From positions 1 through 13,825 of the forward strand of contig JAJDAI010000667.1 in NCBI GenBank assembly GCA_029261955.1: a DNA stretch of 13,825 nt, written 5' to 3'. The notes beneath the pieces were generated by a model. It was not told where the DNA came from and ran no database searches. It saw only the letters and a list, made by a program, of their open reading frames with translations. The position numbers were made by a program, and so were the translations under genes. The stretch is from Deltaproteobacteria bacterium (GTDB lineage Bacteria > Myxococcota_A > UBA796 > UBA9615). Below, in pieces: positions 7,512 through 13,420 of this stretch. Position 1 is the stretch's first letter, and every line of letters begins with the position of its first letter.

Positions 7512-7893
7512 TCAGTCGAACTCGAGCGGCACGCCGTCGATCAGGATGTCGCCGTACTTGGCCGTGGCCTCCGTGGTGGCCGTACCGATCACGGTGTCGC
7601 CCTGGTCGAAGACCTGGACGCGACGTCCGCCGCGCCCTCTCCGGCGACGCTGGCGTTGAGCTTGCCGTCGCCGCAGTCGTTGACCGAGAGGCCGAGGTCC
7701 TCGACCGACAGCTCGAACTCCACCTCGACCGTGGGGGTGACCTCGACCTGCTCGCCCTCGACGTGCAGCGCGAACTCCTGGAGCTCGCCGATCGCCTCTC
7801 CGTCGGCGTTGAGCAGGGCCGTCAGGACCGTGTAGCTGCCGTCGGGCGGGGTCGCCCAGCCGAGAAGAGGAAGGGAAGGACAGTCCGGTTCAT
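7512..7893 (-). pseudogene. Small exported protein broken by two frame changes
   Basis: The ATG at 7893 has a strong AGGAG six bases upstream and begins MNRTVLPFLF, like a signal peptide. That frame soon stops. Protein-like sequence resumes in a second frame (GWATPPDGSYTVLTALLN and about 60 further residues of strand-rich, acidic protein through GLSVNDCGDGKLNASV). It then moves to a third frame reading VQVFDQGDTVIGTATTEATA and ending GVPLEFD with TGA at 7512-7514. Both shifts have the phase expected of losing one base (or 3n+1 bases). The first junction leaves the signal peptide unusually short, so more than one base was probably lost there. The family is unknown; a secreted beta-sandwich protein is likely. 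Indel errors in the assembly could produce the same picture. Confidence 0.6.
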
Positions 7894-8080
7894 GAAGAGC
7901 TCCTGAGCAGCCGACTTCGTGTCGGCCGCGGGAGCATCCCTGAAGGAGCGGGAGTCCAAATCTCACGCAGATCTCACACCGACTTCCCCCGGCCAGAGCG
8001 GACGGGGCTGGACGTCCCGCGAGGAGTTCACCCTGCCGAAGAGGCTCCATCGCCCACAGCCACCCGGGTTCGAGGAGGCC

Positions 8081-8255
8081 CCTCCTGGCTTCGGGGTCGA
8101 CGTCCTGCGATGCGGGCGCTGCGGCGACGAGGAGCCCGGAGGCTGCGAAGCGTCGATGGCCTCATCCGGGGGGCTCCGGGATGGCCCTGGTGGCGCTCGT
8201 CCTGGTGGCCCTGGCTCGCCGACGGCGCGGTCTGGAACCGAGCCAGCGCGCCTAG
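8081..8255 (+). pseudogene. C-terminal remnant with MYXO-CTERM-like sorting tail, frame change at a G6 run
   Basis: One plus frame gives a Cys/Gly-rich stretch, VLRCGRCGDEEPGGCEAS, followed by MASSGG. Another gives SGMALVALVLVALARRRR and a short tail to TAG at 8253-8255. Removing one G from the run of six at 8168-8173 joins them exactly. The result is a Gly-Cys segment, a hydrophobic helix and an Arg cluster near the C-terminus: the three parts of the MYXO-CTERM signal of myxobacterial surface proteins. No start or upstream domain is visible, so most of the gene is missing. It meets the acyltransferase tail to tail, sharing CTAG. Confidence 0.5.
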
Positions 8256-9082
8256 GCTCTCCCCCCGAAGAGGGCGTGGTCGCGGTAGCCCTCTTCGAGC
8301 ATCGCGGCGACGGTGTCCTTCACGCGCGTGTGCAGCGCGTGCACCACCTCGGGGTCGTCGGCGGCCTCCGGAGGGTGCTCCAGGGGAATCGGAGCGCCGA
8401 CGCGCGCGGTCCACTTGGTGGGGATCGGCACGGAGGTGAGCCCGATCCCCAGCGGCGGGAACAGCGGCCAGCGGCGGCCGAGCAGGCGCTCCCCCCAGTT
8501 CAGCGCGTGAACCGGCACCCACCAGGACTCCGCGGCGCCGATCGTGACGGCCGGGACGATCGGCACCTGGGCCCGCAGCGCCACCTTGATGAAGCCGTAG
8601 CGGCCGTCCCAGGTGAGGTCGCGCCGCTTGTGGACCGGCTGCCAGGCCTCGCGGGCGCCCCCGGGCAAGACGAAGCACAGCTCGCCGTCACCGAGGATCT
8701 TCATGGCGTTGGCGGGGCGGCCGTCGACGGCGCCGAGGCGCGTGAGCAGGTCGCCGACCCCCGGCATGTCGAACAGCTGGTGATCCCCCAGCGCCCGCAC
8801 CGTCCGCCCACGGCGCTTGAGGATCTCCGCGCCGAGCAGGAACCCGTCGATCGTGATCGTGGTGTGCGGCATGACGATCAGCGCGCCGCCCGGGGCGGGC
8901 ACGTGCTCGAGGCCCTCGGCCTCGTAGCGGAAGTACGCAGCGACGCGATCGATCGCGCGCATGCCCCGCGAGAACACCACCCGATCAGCCTCGGGGACGT
9001 GCTCCAGCCAGGCTTCGTCGTCCGCCGGCGCGAGGCGGGCGGCCAGTCGGCGCAAGCGATCCATGCCCACATCCTGACCCAT
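8252..9082 (-). CDS. TMEM68/PlsC-like acyltransferase
   Basis: A 276-residue glycerolipid acyltransferase of the lysophospholipid acyltransferase superfamily, expected at the cytoplasmic face of the membrane, transferring acyl groups to a glycerolipid or related acceptor. Motif I is PHTTITIDGF with His73 and Asp79, an H-x5-D spacing rather than the common H-x4-D. Motif III is FVLPGGAREA (about 137-146), characteristic of the TMEM68-like branch, followed by the substrate-pocket segment VPIVPAVTIGA. The start at ATG 9082 has AAAGGG seven bases upstream. An earlier in-frame ATG at 9112 would place the palindrome at 9098-9111 inside the gene, and a later one at 9064 is also possible. The gene is divergent from the SDR remnant across a region with palindromes, which suggests specific control. 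Confidence 0.85.
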   Translation of the reverse strand: MGQDVGMDRLRRLAARLAPADDEAWLEHVPEADRVVFSRGMRAIDRVAAYFRYEAEGLEHVPAPGGALIVMPHTTITIDGFLLGAEILKRRGRTVRALGDHQLFDMPGVGDLLTRLGAVDGRPANAMKILGDGELCFVLPGGAREAWQPVHKRRDLTWDGRYGFIKVALRAQVPIVPAVTIGAAESWWVPVHALNWGERLLGRRWPLFPPLGIGLTSVPIPTKWTARVGAPIPLEHPPEAADDPEVVHALHTRVKDTVAAMLEEGYRDHALFGGRA

Positions 9083-9097
9083 CGAAGAACCCTTTGC

Positions 9098-9111
9098 TGA
9101 CCGTTTGGTCA
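9098..9111. promoter_or_regulatory. Perfect palindrome TGACC-GTTT-GGTCA, likely operator
   Basis: TGACCGTTTGGTCA is a perfect 5+4+5 inverted repeat 16 nt upstream of the acyltransferase ATG. It sits just beyond a TTGACA hexamer on the minus strand (9118-9123). TGAC-N6-GTCA sites are typical of TetR-family repressors (family knowledge). No TetR gene lies in the window, so the regulator is not identified. Confidence 0.5.
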
Positions 9112-9174
9112 TCTTCTTGTCAAGACTGAATGACACCTCAGTCAACTGGATCAAGCGCGACGGCACCCAGAAAG

Positions 9175-9191
9175 TTGGTTGGGCTAACCAA
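9175..9191. promoter_or_regulatory. Inverted repeat TTGGTT-GGGCT-AACCAA
   Basis: A perfect 6-bp inverted repeat with a 5-nt spacer, 36 nt before the start of the SDR remnant on the plus strand. It is one of two palindromes in the same 144-nt divergent region and may be the operator of the plus-strand promoter. One extra base in the right arm breaks the pairing just outside the core. Confidence 0.4.
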
Positions 9192-9226
9192 ACTGCAGAC
9201 GACACCAGCCCGAGAGGCGGGAACTC

Positions 9227-9819
9227 ATGACGGCCAAGACGATGAACCGTGTGCTGGTGGCTGGTGCCACGGGCTACCTCGGGCGCTTCGTGGTGCGCGC
9301 GTTCAAGGAGCGCGGACACCAGGTGCGGGTCCTCACGCGGGACGAGCAGCGCCTCCGCCAGGCCGGGCCGTTCACCGCGCCTGCGCTGTCGGAGGCCGAC
9401 TTCGATGAGGTGTTTGTCGGGCAGGTCACCGACCGGGAGACGCTCGGGAGGGCACGAACCGGATGAACCCGATCCATGGGCGGGATCTGGCCCGGGCCTG
9501 CGTCGAGACCGCCCACGGGGAGCCCCTGGAGGTCGTCGCGGGCGGGCCCGATGTGATGACCCAGCGCGAGGCCGCCGAGCTCGCGTTCGACGTGGTCGGC
9601 AAGCCTGCGAAGCTCACCGTCATCCCCCTCTGGCTCGGCCGGGTCCTCGTCTGGCTGCTCGCTGTCGTCTCGCGGCAGTACGCGGACCTGGCGGACTTCA
9701 TCGTGACCGCCGGGAAGATCGACGGGCTCGGTCCGACCGTGGGGACCACGTCCCTGCGCGACTACTTCGAGGAGCTGAAGCAGCGCGACCGGGTGGATCC
9801 CCAGGCCTCCGGCGCGTAG
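9227..9819 (+). pseudogene. NAD(P)-binding SDR/epimerase-like gene with internal deletion
   Basis: The first frame (9227-9466) encodes a Rossmann start, NRVLVAGATGYLGRFVVRAF (GxxGxxG nucleotide-binding loop), continuing about 65 residues to VTDRETL. It then stops. The second frame carries GTNRMNPIHGRDLARAC, then GEPLEVVAGGPDVMTQREAA, and the C-terminal helices to TAG at 9819. In full-length relatives (atypical SDRs of roughly 280-300 residues) these segments are separated by about 110 residues containing the catalytic and substrate region. Here they are adjacent and out of frame, so a deletion near 9440-9450 removed the middle. The second part has its own ATG (9463), but an active enzyme is very unlikely. 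The intact ancestor would be an NAD(P)H-dependent reductase or epimerase. Confidence 0.75.
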
Positions 9820-9848
9820 CGCTCCTGCCGGCGCGGCGCGACCGCGGG

Positions 9849-10180
9849 GTGCTGGTCCTCGAGCACCGTTGGCACAGCCCCGGCCTCTGGCTGCTGGTGG
9901 GTTCCTGGATCCTCTGGGGAGGGGCCGTCCGGTGGAGCCTGTTCCAGGACGTCCAGGCCGGCGAGGAGCTGGGTTCCGGGGGCACCATGGTGGCTGGCTT
10001 CGCGGTGTTCCTCGGCTACACCTGCGTCTCGGGCTCCAACGACTCGCCGTGCGGACGCGCAGGCGCGTGGACTCCGAGGGTGACGCGATCACGCGGCACG
10101 CGGTCAGGGCGGAATTCAGCGACGGCCAGAGCAGCCGCGTCATGCGCGGGGTGCTCGACCTCTGGCTCGAGGAGTCCTAG
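9849..10180 (+). pseudogene. Small membrane protein remnant with frame change
   Basis: In one frame the sequence reads HRWHSPGLWLLVGSWILWG and then SGGTMVAGFAVFLGYTCVSG, two hydrophobic segments. Coding character then moves to the next frame: LQRLAVRTRRRVDSEGDAIT, continuing to VLDLWLEES and TAG at 10178-10180. The change lies near 10030-10050 and has the phase of a one-base loss. A cytoplasmic tail of basic residues directly after a membrane segment is what an intact version would show. No good start or Shine-Dalgarno is present; GTG 9849 is the nearest candidate. It starts 29 nt after the SDR remnant and may once have been in its operon. The family is unknown. Confidence 0.45.
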
Positions 10181-10193
10181 CGAGGCGGGCTTC

Positions 10194-11096
10194 CTAGCGC
10201 CCCGCGAACATCTCGGACCGCGCCGCCTCGCAGATCGCCGCCACCCCCGCGTGCCGCACGCGCCGCTCGATCGAGATGGCGAAGAAGCGCTCCACCACCC
10301 CCTCGGCGGGACCGACCCGCTCGACGCGGTACTGCGAGATCACCTCGTCTTCGATGACGGACGTGGCCGGGAACAGCCCCAGGCCCTCCTGCCCGAAGGA
10401 CTTCATCAGGGCGCTGTCCTCGAACTCACCGACGACCCGCGGCTGGACCCCGACCCGGTCGAACCACTGCTCCAGCGAGCTGCGCAGCGCGGTGCCGTCC
10501 ATGGGGAGCAGCACCGGGGCCCCGTGCAGCGAGTTCGGGAAGTCGGCCCGGTGCTCGGCCGCCAGGCGGGCCTCGCCCATGAAGACGATGCCGCTCTCCC
10601 CGAGCGGGTGGTTGAAGGCCTGGATCTTGACCCAGGGGGGGATCGGGACGTCCGACAGCACCACGTCCAGCTTGTGCAGCGCGAGGTCTGCGAGCAGCTC
10701 CTCGGCCGGCGCCTCGGAGCAGATCAGCCGCACCGGCTCCGAGAGCCGCGTCGCGGGCGCGAGCAGGTGCTGCGCGACCAGCTTGGGCAGCACGTCGACC
10801 ACCCCCACCCGCATCCGGAGCTGCCGGCCGACCGAGCCGCCCGCGAGGGTCTCGACCAGCTCCCGACCGAGCCCGAAGATCTCCTCGGCGAACCGAAAGA
10901 CCACCTCGCCCGCCGCCGTGATGGCCAGGCCGCGCCCGGCCCGCCGAAAGAGCTTCGTCCCCAGCTCCTGCTCCAGCAGCTTGAGCTGTCCGCTCACCGT
11001 CTGCGGCGTCAGGTGCAGCTCCAGGGCGCCGCGGGTCAGGCTCTCGTTCCGGGCGACCACCCAGAAAGAGCGGAGGTGTTGGTAGTTCAGCCTCAT
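10194..11096 (-). CDS. nhaR: LysR-family transcriptional regulator NhaR
   Basis: A 300-residue protein, the usual length for NhaR (about 300). ATG 11096 has AGGAG six bases upstream. The N-terminal winged helix-turn-helix includes LNYQHLRSFW and LHLTPQTVSGQLKLLEQEL, close to the E. coli NhaR recognition helix region, followed by KLFRRAGRGL. Residues ~90-300 are the sensor domain, with LHKLDVVLSDVP, GEFEDSALMKSFGQEG and a C-terminal AISIERRVRHAGVAAI, all NhaR hallmarks. NhaR activates Na+/H+ antiporter genes under sodium or alkaline stress. Here it is divergent from a CaCA-type antiporter with 136 nt between the starts, so that operon is its probable target; autoregulation is likely. The window-start regulator is a diverged paralogue. 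Confidence 0.93.
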   Translation of the reverse strand: MRLNYQHLRSFWVVARNESLTRGALELHLTPQTVSGQLKLLEQELGTKLFRRAGRGLAITAAGEVVFRFAEEIFGLGRELVETLAGGSVGRQLRMRVGVVDVLPKLVAQHLLAPATRLSEPVRLICSEAPAEELLADLALHKLDVVLSDVPIPPWVKIQAFNHPLGESGIVFMGEARLAAEHRADFPNSLHGAPVLLPMDGTALRSSLEQWFDRVGVQPRVVGEFEDSALMKSFGQEGLGLFPATSVIEDEVISQYRVERVGPAEGVVERFFAISIERRVRHAGVAAICEAARSEMFAGR

Positions 11097-11137
11097 CGGT
11101 CACTCCTGCTGCATGGGGTTCACGCACCAGCAATACA

Positions 11138-11150
11138 TCGGAATTAACGA
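11138..11150. promoter_or_regulatory. T-N11-A LysR-type box between nhaR and the antiporter
   Basis: TCGGAATTAACGA has the T-N11-A form with a TCG/CGA dyad, 42 nt upstream of the nhaR start and 83 nt upstream of the antiporter start. It stands in the only AT-rich part of this intergenic region. Its position fits a LysR recognition site controlling both promoters; binding by this NhaR is inferred. Confidence 0.4.
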
Positions 11151-11195
11151 AGAGTCGGACGGTTTTTATCGAATGGACCGAAGCCAACGGGGGCC

Positions 11196-11211
11196 CTACC
11201 CTCCGGGGTAG
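11196..11211 (+). promoter_or_regulatory. 6-bp hairpin with UNCG-type tetraloop in the antiporter leader
   Basis: CTACCC (11196-11201) and GGGTAG (11206-11211) pair perfectly around TCCG, which fits the stable UNCG tetraloop class. It ends 21 nt before the TTG start, so if transcribed it lies in the 5' leader just ahead of the ribosome-binding site. A regulatory role is only a possibility. Confidence 0.35.
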
Positions 11212-11232
11212 TCCGTTCGACTGGAGCCGCGC

Positions 11233-12204
11233 TTGACCCTGCCGTTTTCCGAGCTCCCGCTCTGGGGCCACGGCCTCTTGATCGCAGCCTCGATCGCGGC
11301 CCTCGCTGGGGGCGCGAACTGGCTCGTCGATGGCGCCACGCGCCTCGCTGCGCGGCTGAACATCTCGCCGCTGGTGGTGGGGCTCACGGTCGTCGCGTTT
11401 GGGACCTCCGCGCCGGAGTTCGCCGTCACCCTGATCGGGGCCTTCCAGGGCCAGGGGGACATCGCCGTCGGCAACGTCGTCGGCTCGAACATCTTCAACC
11501 TGGGCTTCATCCTCGGAGGCTGCGCGCTGCTGGGGCCGATGCCTGCCAGCCGGGTCCTCGTGCGACGCGACGGCCTGCTGCTCGCGGCGGCGAGCCTGCT
11601 GGTCCTGCTGCTCATCGGACACGACTTCGAGCTCGCGCGCCACGAAGGGCTGCTGCTCGTCCTCATCCTCGTGGGCTACCTGGTCGTGGTCGCCCGCTCC
11701 GAGTCGCGCCGCGTGCATCTGGAGGAGGAGGAGCCGCCGGTCGATCCGGATTCCGCCGCCTGGCTGCCCCTGCTGGGCGGGCTGACCCTCATCGTCCTGG
11801 GCGCGCAGGTGCTGGTCGGCTCGGCCTCGGCCGTCGCCCAGGGTCTGGGGGTCCACGAGTGGACGATCGCGGTCACGGTGATCGCCGCGGGCACGTCGAT
11901 GCCGGAGCTCGCCACGAGCCTCGCCGCGGTCCTCAAGCGCCAGCACGCCATGGGCATCGGCAGCCTCGTCGGCAGCGACCTCTTCAACATCCTCGGGGTG
12001 CTGGGGGTGGCCGGCTTGCTCCACCCCGTCACCGTCGACGCCGCCGCCCGAAGCTCCCTCGCGGCGATGCTGGGCATGGTGCTGCTCGTCCTCGTCTTCC
12101 TGCGGACAGGGTGGCGCCTGTCTCGCCTCGAGGGGCTGGCGCTCATCTCCGTCGCCAGCCTGCGCTGGTGGCTCGACCTGTCGACGCCGGGGCTCGGCTC
12201 ATGA
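11233..12204 (+). CDS. CaCA-family calcium/sodium (or cation/H+) antiporter, YrbG-like
   Basis: A 323-residue inner-membrane protein of about ten helices, the normal size for bacterial CaCA antiporters. The two inverted alpha repeats are clear: VAFGTSAPEF with GNVVGSNIFN (residues 55-89) and IAAGTSMPEL with GSLVGSDLFN (218-252). Glu62, Asn86, Glu225 and Asp249 match by alignment the four cation-coordinating positions of the archaeal exchanger NCX_Mj. The short loop between the halves contains HLEEEEPPVDPDSA. The start is TTG 11233 with GGAG seven bases upstream; the rare start may keep expression low. It is divergent from nhaR and overlaps the DUF3124 gene by ATGA, so the two are probably translated together. 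It should exchange Ca2+ for Na+ or H+; ion choice is not readable. Confidence 0.92.
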   Translation: MTLPFSELPLWGHGLLIAASIAALAGGANWLVDGATRLAARLNISPLVVGLTVVAFGTSAPEFAVTLIGAFQGQGDIAVGNVVGSNIFNLGFILGGCALLGPMPASRVLVRRDGLLLAAASLLVLLLIGHDFELARHEGLLLVLILVGYLVVVARSESRRVHLEEEEPPVDPDSAAWLPLLGGLTLIVLGAQVLVGSASAVAQGLGVHEWTIAVTVIAAGTSMPELATSLAAVLKRQHAMGIGSLVGSDLFNILGVLGVAGLLHPVTVDAAARSSLAAMLGMVLLVLVFLRTGWRLSRLEGLALISVASLRWWLDLSTPGLGS

Positions 12205-12743
12205 GGCTGCAACGACCCCTTCGAGCGGCCGGAGGCCTCGCGATCCTCCTCTGCGGCATGGCCTGCGCGCGCCCGGCGCAGGTCGAGGCCGAGGCCTCCG
12301 ACACGCCGATCACCCACGCGGAGCTCGGGGCCCCCGACCGACCGCAGCAGCTGCTCTACGTGCCGGTCCACAGCCACATCGAGCGCAAGCACACCCGGGC
12401 CGCGGTGGACCTTCAGGTCACGCTCATCGTGCGCAACACCGACGAGCGGAACGCGATCCGCATCGACTCGGTGCGATCGCACGCCGCGAGCGGGCACCTG
12501 CTCGACGAACACCTGAGCCGTCCGCTCATCCTCGCCCCGATGGCGGTGCGGCAGATCGTCTCCTCCGAAGGCGACGAGGCGGGGAATCTGGCCAGCTTCA
12601 TCGTTGGATGGAGCTCGGGCGAGCCCGTGCGCGCGCCGATCGTGGAGGCCCTGATGGTCAGCTCCCAAGGGGCCCGCGGGCTGTCCTTCCGCAGCGTCGG
12701 CCACGCGCTCGACCCGCCACAACAGTTCGTAGATTCCGAATAG
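12201..12743 (+). CDS. DUF3124-domain lipoprotein
   Basis: A 180-residue protein starting at ATG 12201, inside the stop of the antiporter gene (ATGA overlap), so translational coupling is expected. The signal ends ILLCGMAC with Cys22 as the likely lipidated residue; this lipobox is weak (Gly at -3). The domain reads LLYVPVHSHIERKHTRAAVD, then LIVRNTDERNAIRIDSV, then a FIVGW strand and APIVEALMVSSQGARGLSF. These are hallmarks of DUF3124, a periplasmic beta-sandwich family of unknown function. It lacks the Asp tether of the lipoproteins at the other end of the window. Its coupling to the antiporter suggests a periplasmic accessory role in cation handling, which is inference only. Confidence 0.85.
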   Translation: MRLQRPLRAAGGLAILLCGMACARPAQVEAEASDTPITHAELGAPDRPQQLLYVPVHSHIERKHTRAAVDLQVTLIVRNTDERNAIRIDSVRSHAASGHLLDEHLSRPLILAPMAVRQIVSSEGDEAGNLASFIVGWSSGEPVRAPIVEALMVSSQGARGLSFRSVGHALDPPQQFVDSE

Positions 12744-12768
12744 TCCGCCGCGAAGTATCGAATAGTCC
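12737..12768 (+). promoter_or_regulatory. Direct repeat CGAATAGTCC, 22-bp period, upstream of carbonic anhydrase
   Basis: CGAATAGTCC occurs at 12737-12746 and again at 12759-12768. The starts are 22 bp apart, two turns of the helix, so both copies face the same side of the DNA. The first copy overlaps the stop of the DUF3124 gene and the second ends 41 nt before the carbonic anhydrase ATG. This is typical of an activator's paired sites. Confidence 0.4.
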
Positions 12769-12809
12769 CGATCAGTTCTTCGCAATACCCTGCCCGCTGA
12801 GGAGGACCC

Positions 12810-13412
12810 ATGATTCATCGACAAGGTGTCGACCGCTTCGCCCGTGAGGCCTACCCCGGCCTCGCGGACCACTTCGTCGGCCTGGCCGAGTCGCAGGCCC
12901 CGTCGACGCTCTTCGTCACCTGCTCCGACTCCCGCGTGGACCCGTCCCTCATCACACAGACCCAGCCGGGCGAGCTCTTCGTGCTGCGAAACGTCGGGAA
13001 CATGATCCCGGCCGCGGGCCACGACACCGCATCCGCCGCGGTCGTCGAGTACGCGGTCACGGTGCTGGGCGTGGAGCGCATCGTGGTCTGCGGGCACAGC
13101 AACTGCGGGGCGATGAACGGTCTGCTGAACCCACAGAGCATCGCGCACCTCGACGCGGTCGCGCCCTGGGTCGAGCACGCCGCCGCGGTGCGGACCGAGG
13201 TCGCCGAGCTCCCCGCGGAGCAGCAGTGGGACGCCGCGATCCGGGCCAACGTCGCCCACCAGATCGAGCTGCTGAAGACCCACCCAAGCGTCGTCGAGGC
13301 CCTCGCGAGCGGCCAGCTCGGCATCGAGGGCTGGCTCTACGACATCGGCGAGGGACGCGTGGAGCTGATCACCGAGGTGGCGCCGCCGTCCCCTGAATCC
13401 GAGTCGGAGTAG
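12810..13412 (+). CDS. Beta-class carbonic anhydrase
   Basis: A 200-residue zinc enzyme, normal beta-class length, interconverting CO2 and bicarbonate in the cytoplasm. Zinc ligands are Cys38 in CSDSR, His96 and Cys99 in GHSNCGAM. The Asp40-Arg42 catalytic dyad, GELFVLRNVGNMIP and SAAVVEYAVTVLGVERIVVC are all present, so it should be active. ATG 12810 has GGAGG five bases upstream. The C-terminus GWLYDIGEGRVELI is the normal family ending, followed by a short acidic tail. It is followed after 8 nt by a gene with an EIIA/band-3-like domain, so bicarbonate made here may be moved by that partner. A 66-nt gap with a direct repeat separates it from the DUF3124 gene, suggesting its own promoter. 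Confidence 0.95.
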   Translation: MIHRQGVDRFAREAYPGLADHFVGLAESQAPSTLFVTCSDSRVDPSLITQTQPGELFVLRNVGNMIPAAGHDTASAAVVEYAVTVLGVERIVVCGHSNCGAMNGLLNPQSIAHLDAVAPWVEHAAAVRTEVAELPAEQQWDAAIRANVAHQIELLKTHPSVVEALASGQLGIEGWLYDIGEGRVELITEVAPPSPESESE

Positions 13413-13420
13413 GCTGCCCC

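Noticed and set aside
7919..9100. 393-codon open frame on the plus strand
   Set aside because: From 8256 on it is antisense to the acyltransferase. Its early part contributes only the Gly/Cys segment of the MYXO-CTERM-like remnant.
9249..11147. 632-codon open frame on the plus strand
   Set aside because: It crosses the SDR remnant out of frame and the whole of nhaR antisense. Only a stretch near 9849-10040 carries membrane-protein character and is listed as a remnant.
10426..13283. Long minus-strand open frames over the antiporter and carbonic anhydrase genes
   Set aside because: The plus strand carries clear, complete family motifs here. The minus frames are Arg/Asp/Gly-rich shadows typical of GC-rich DNA.
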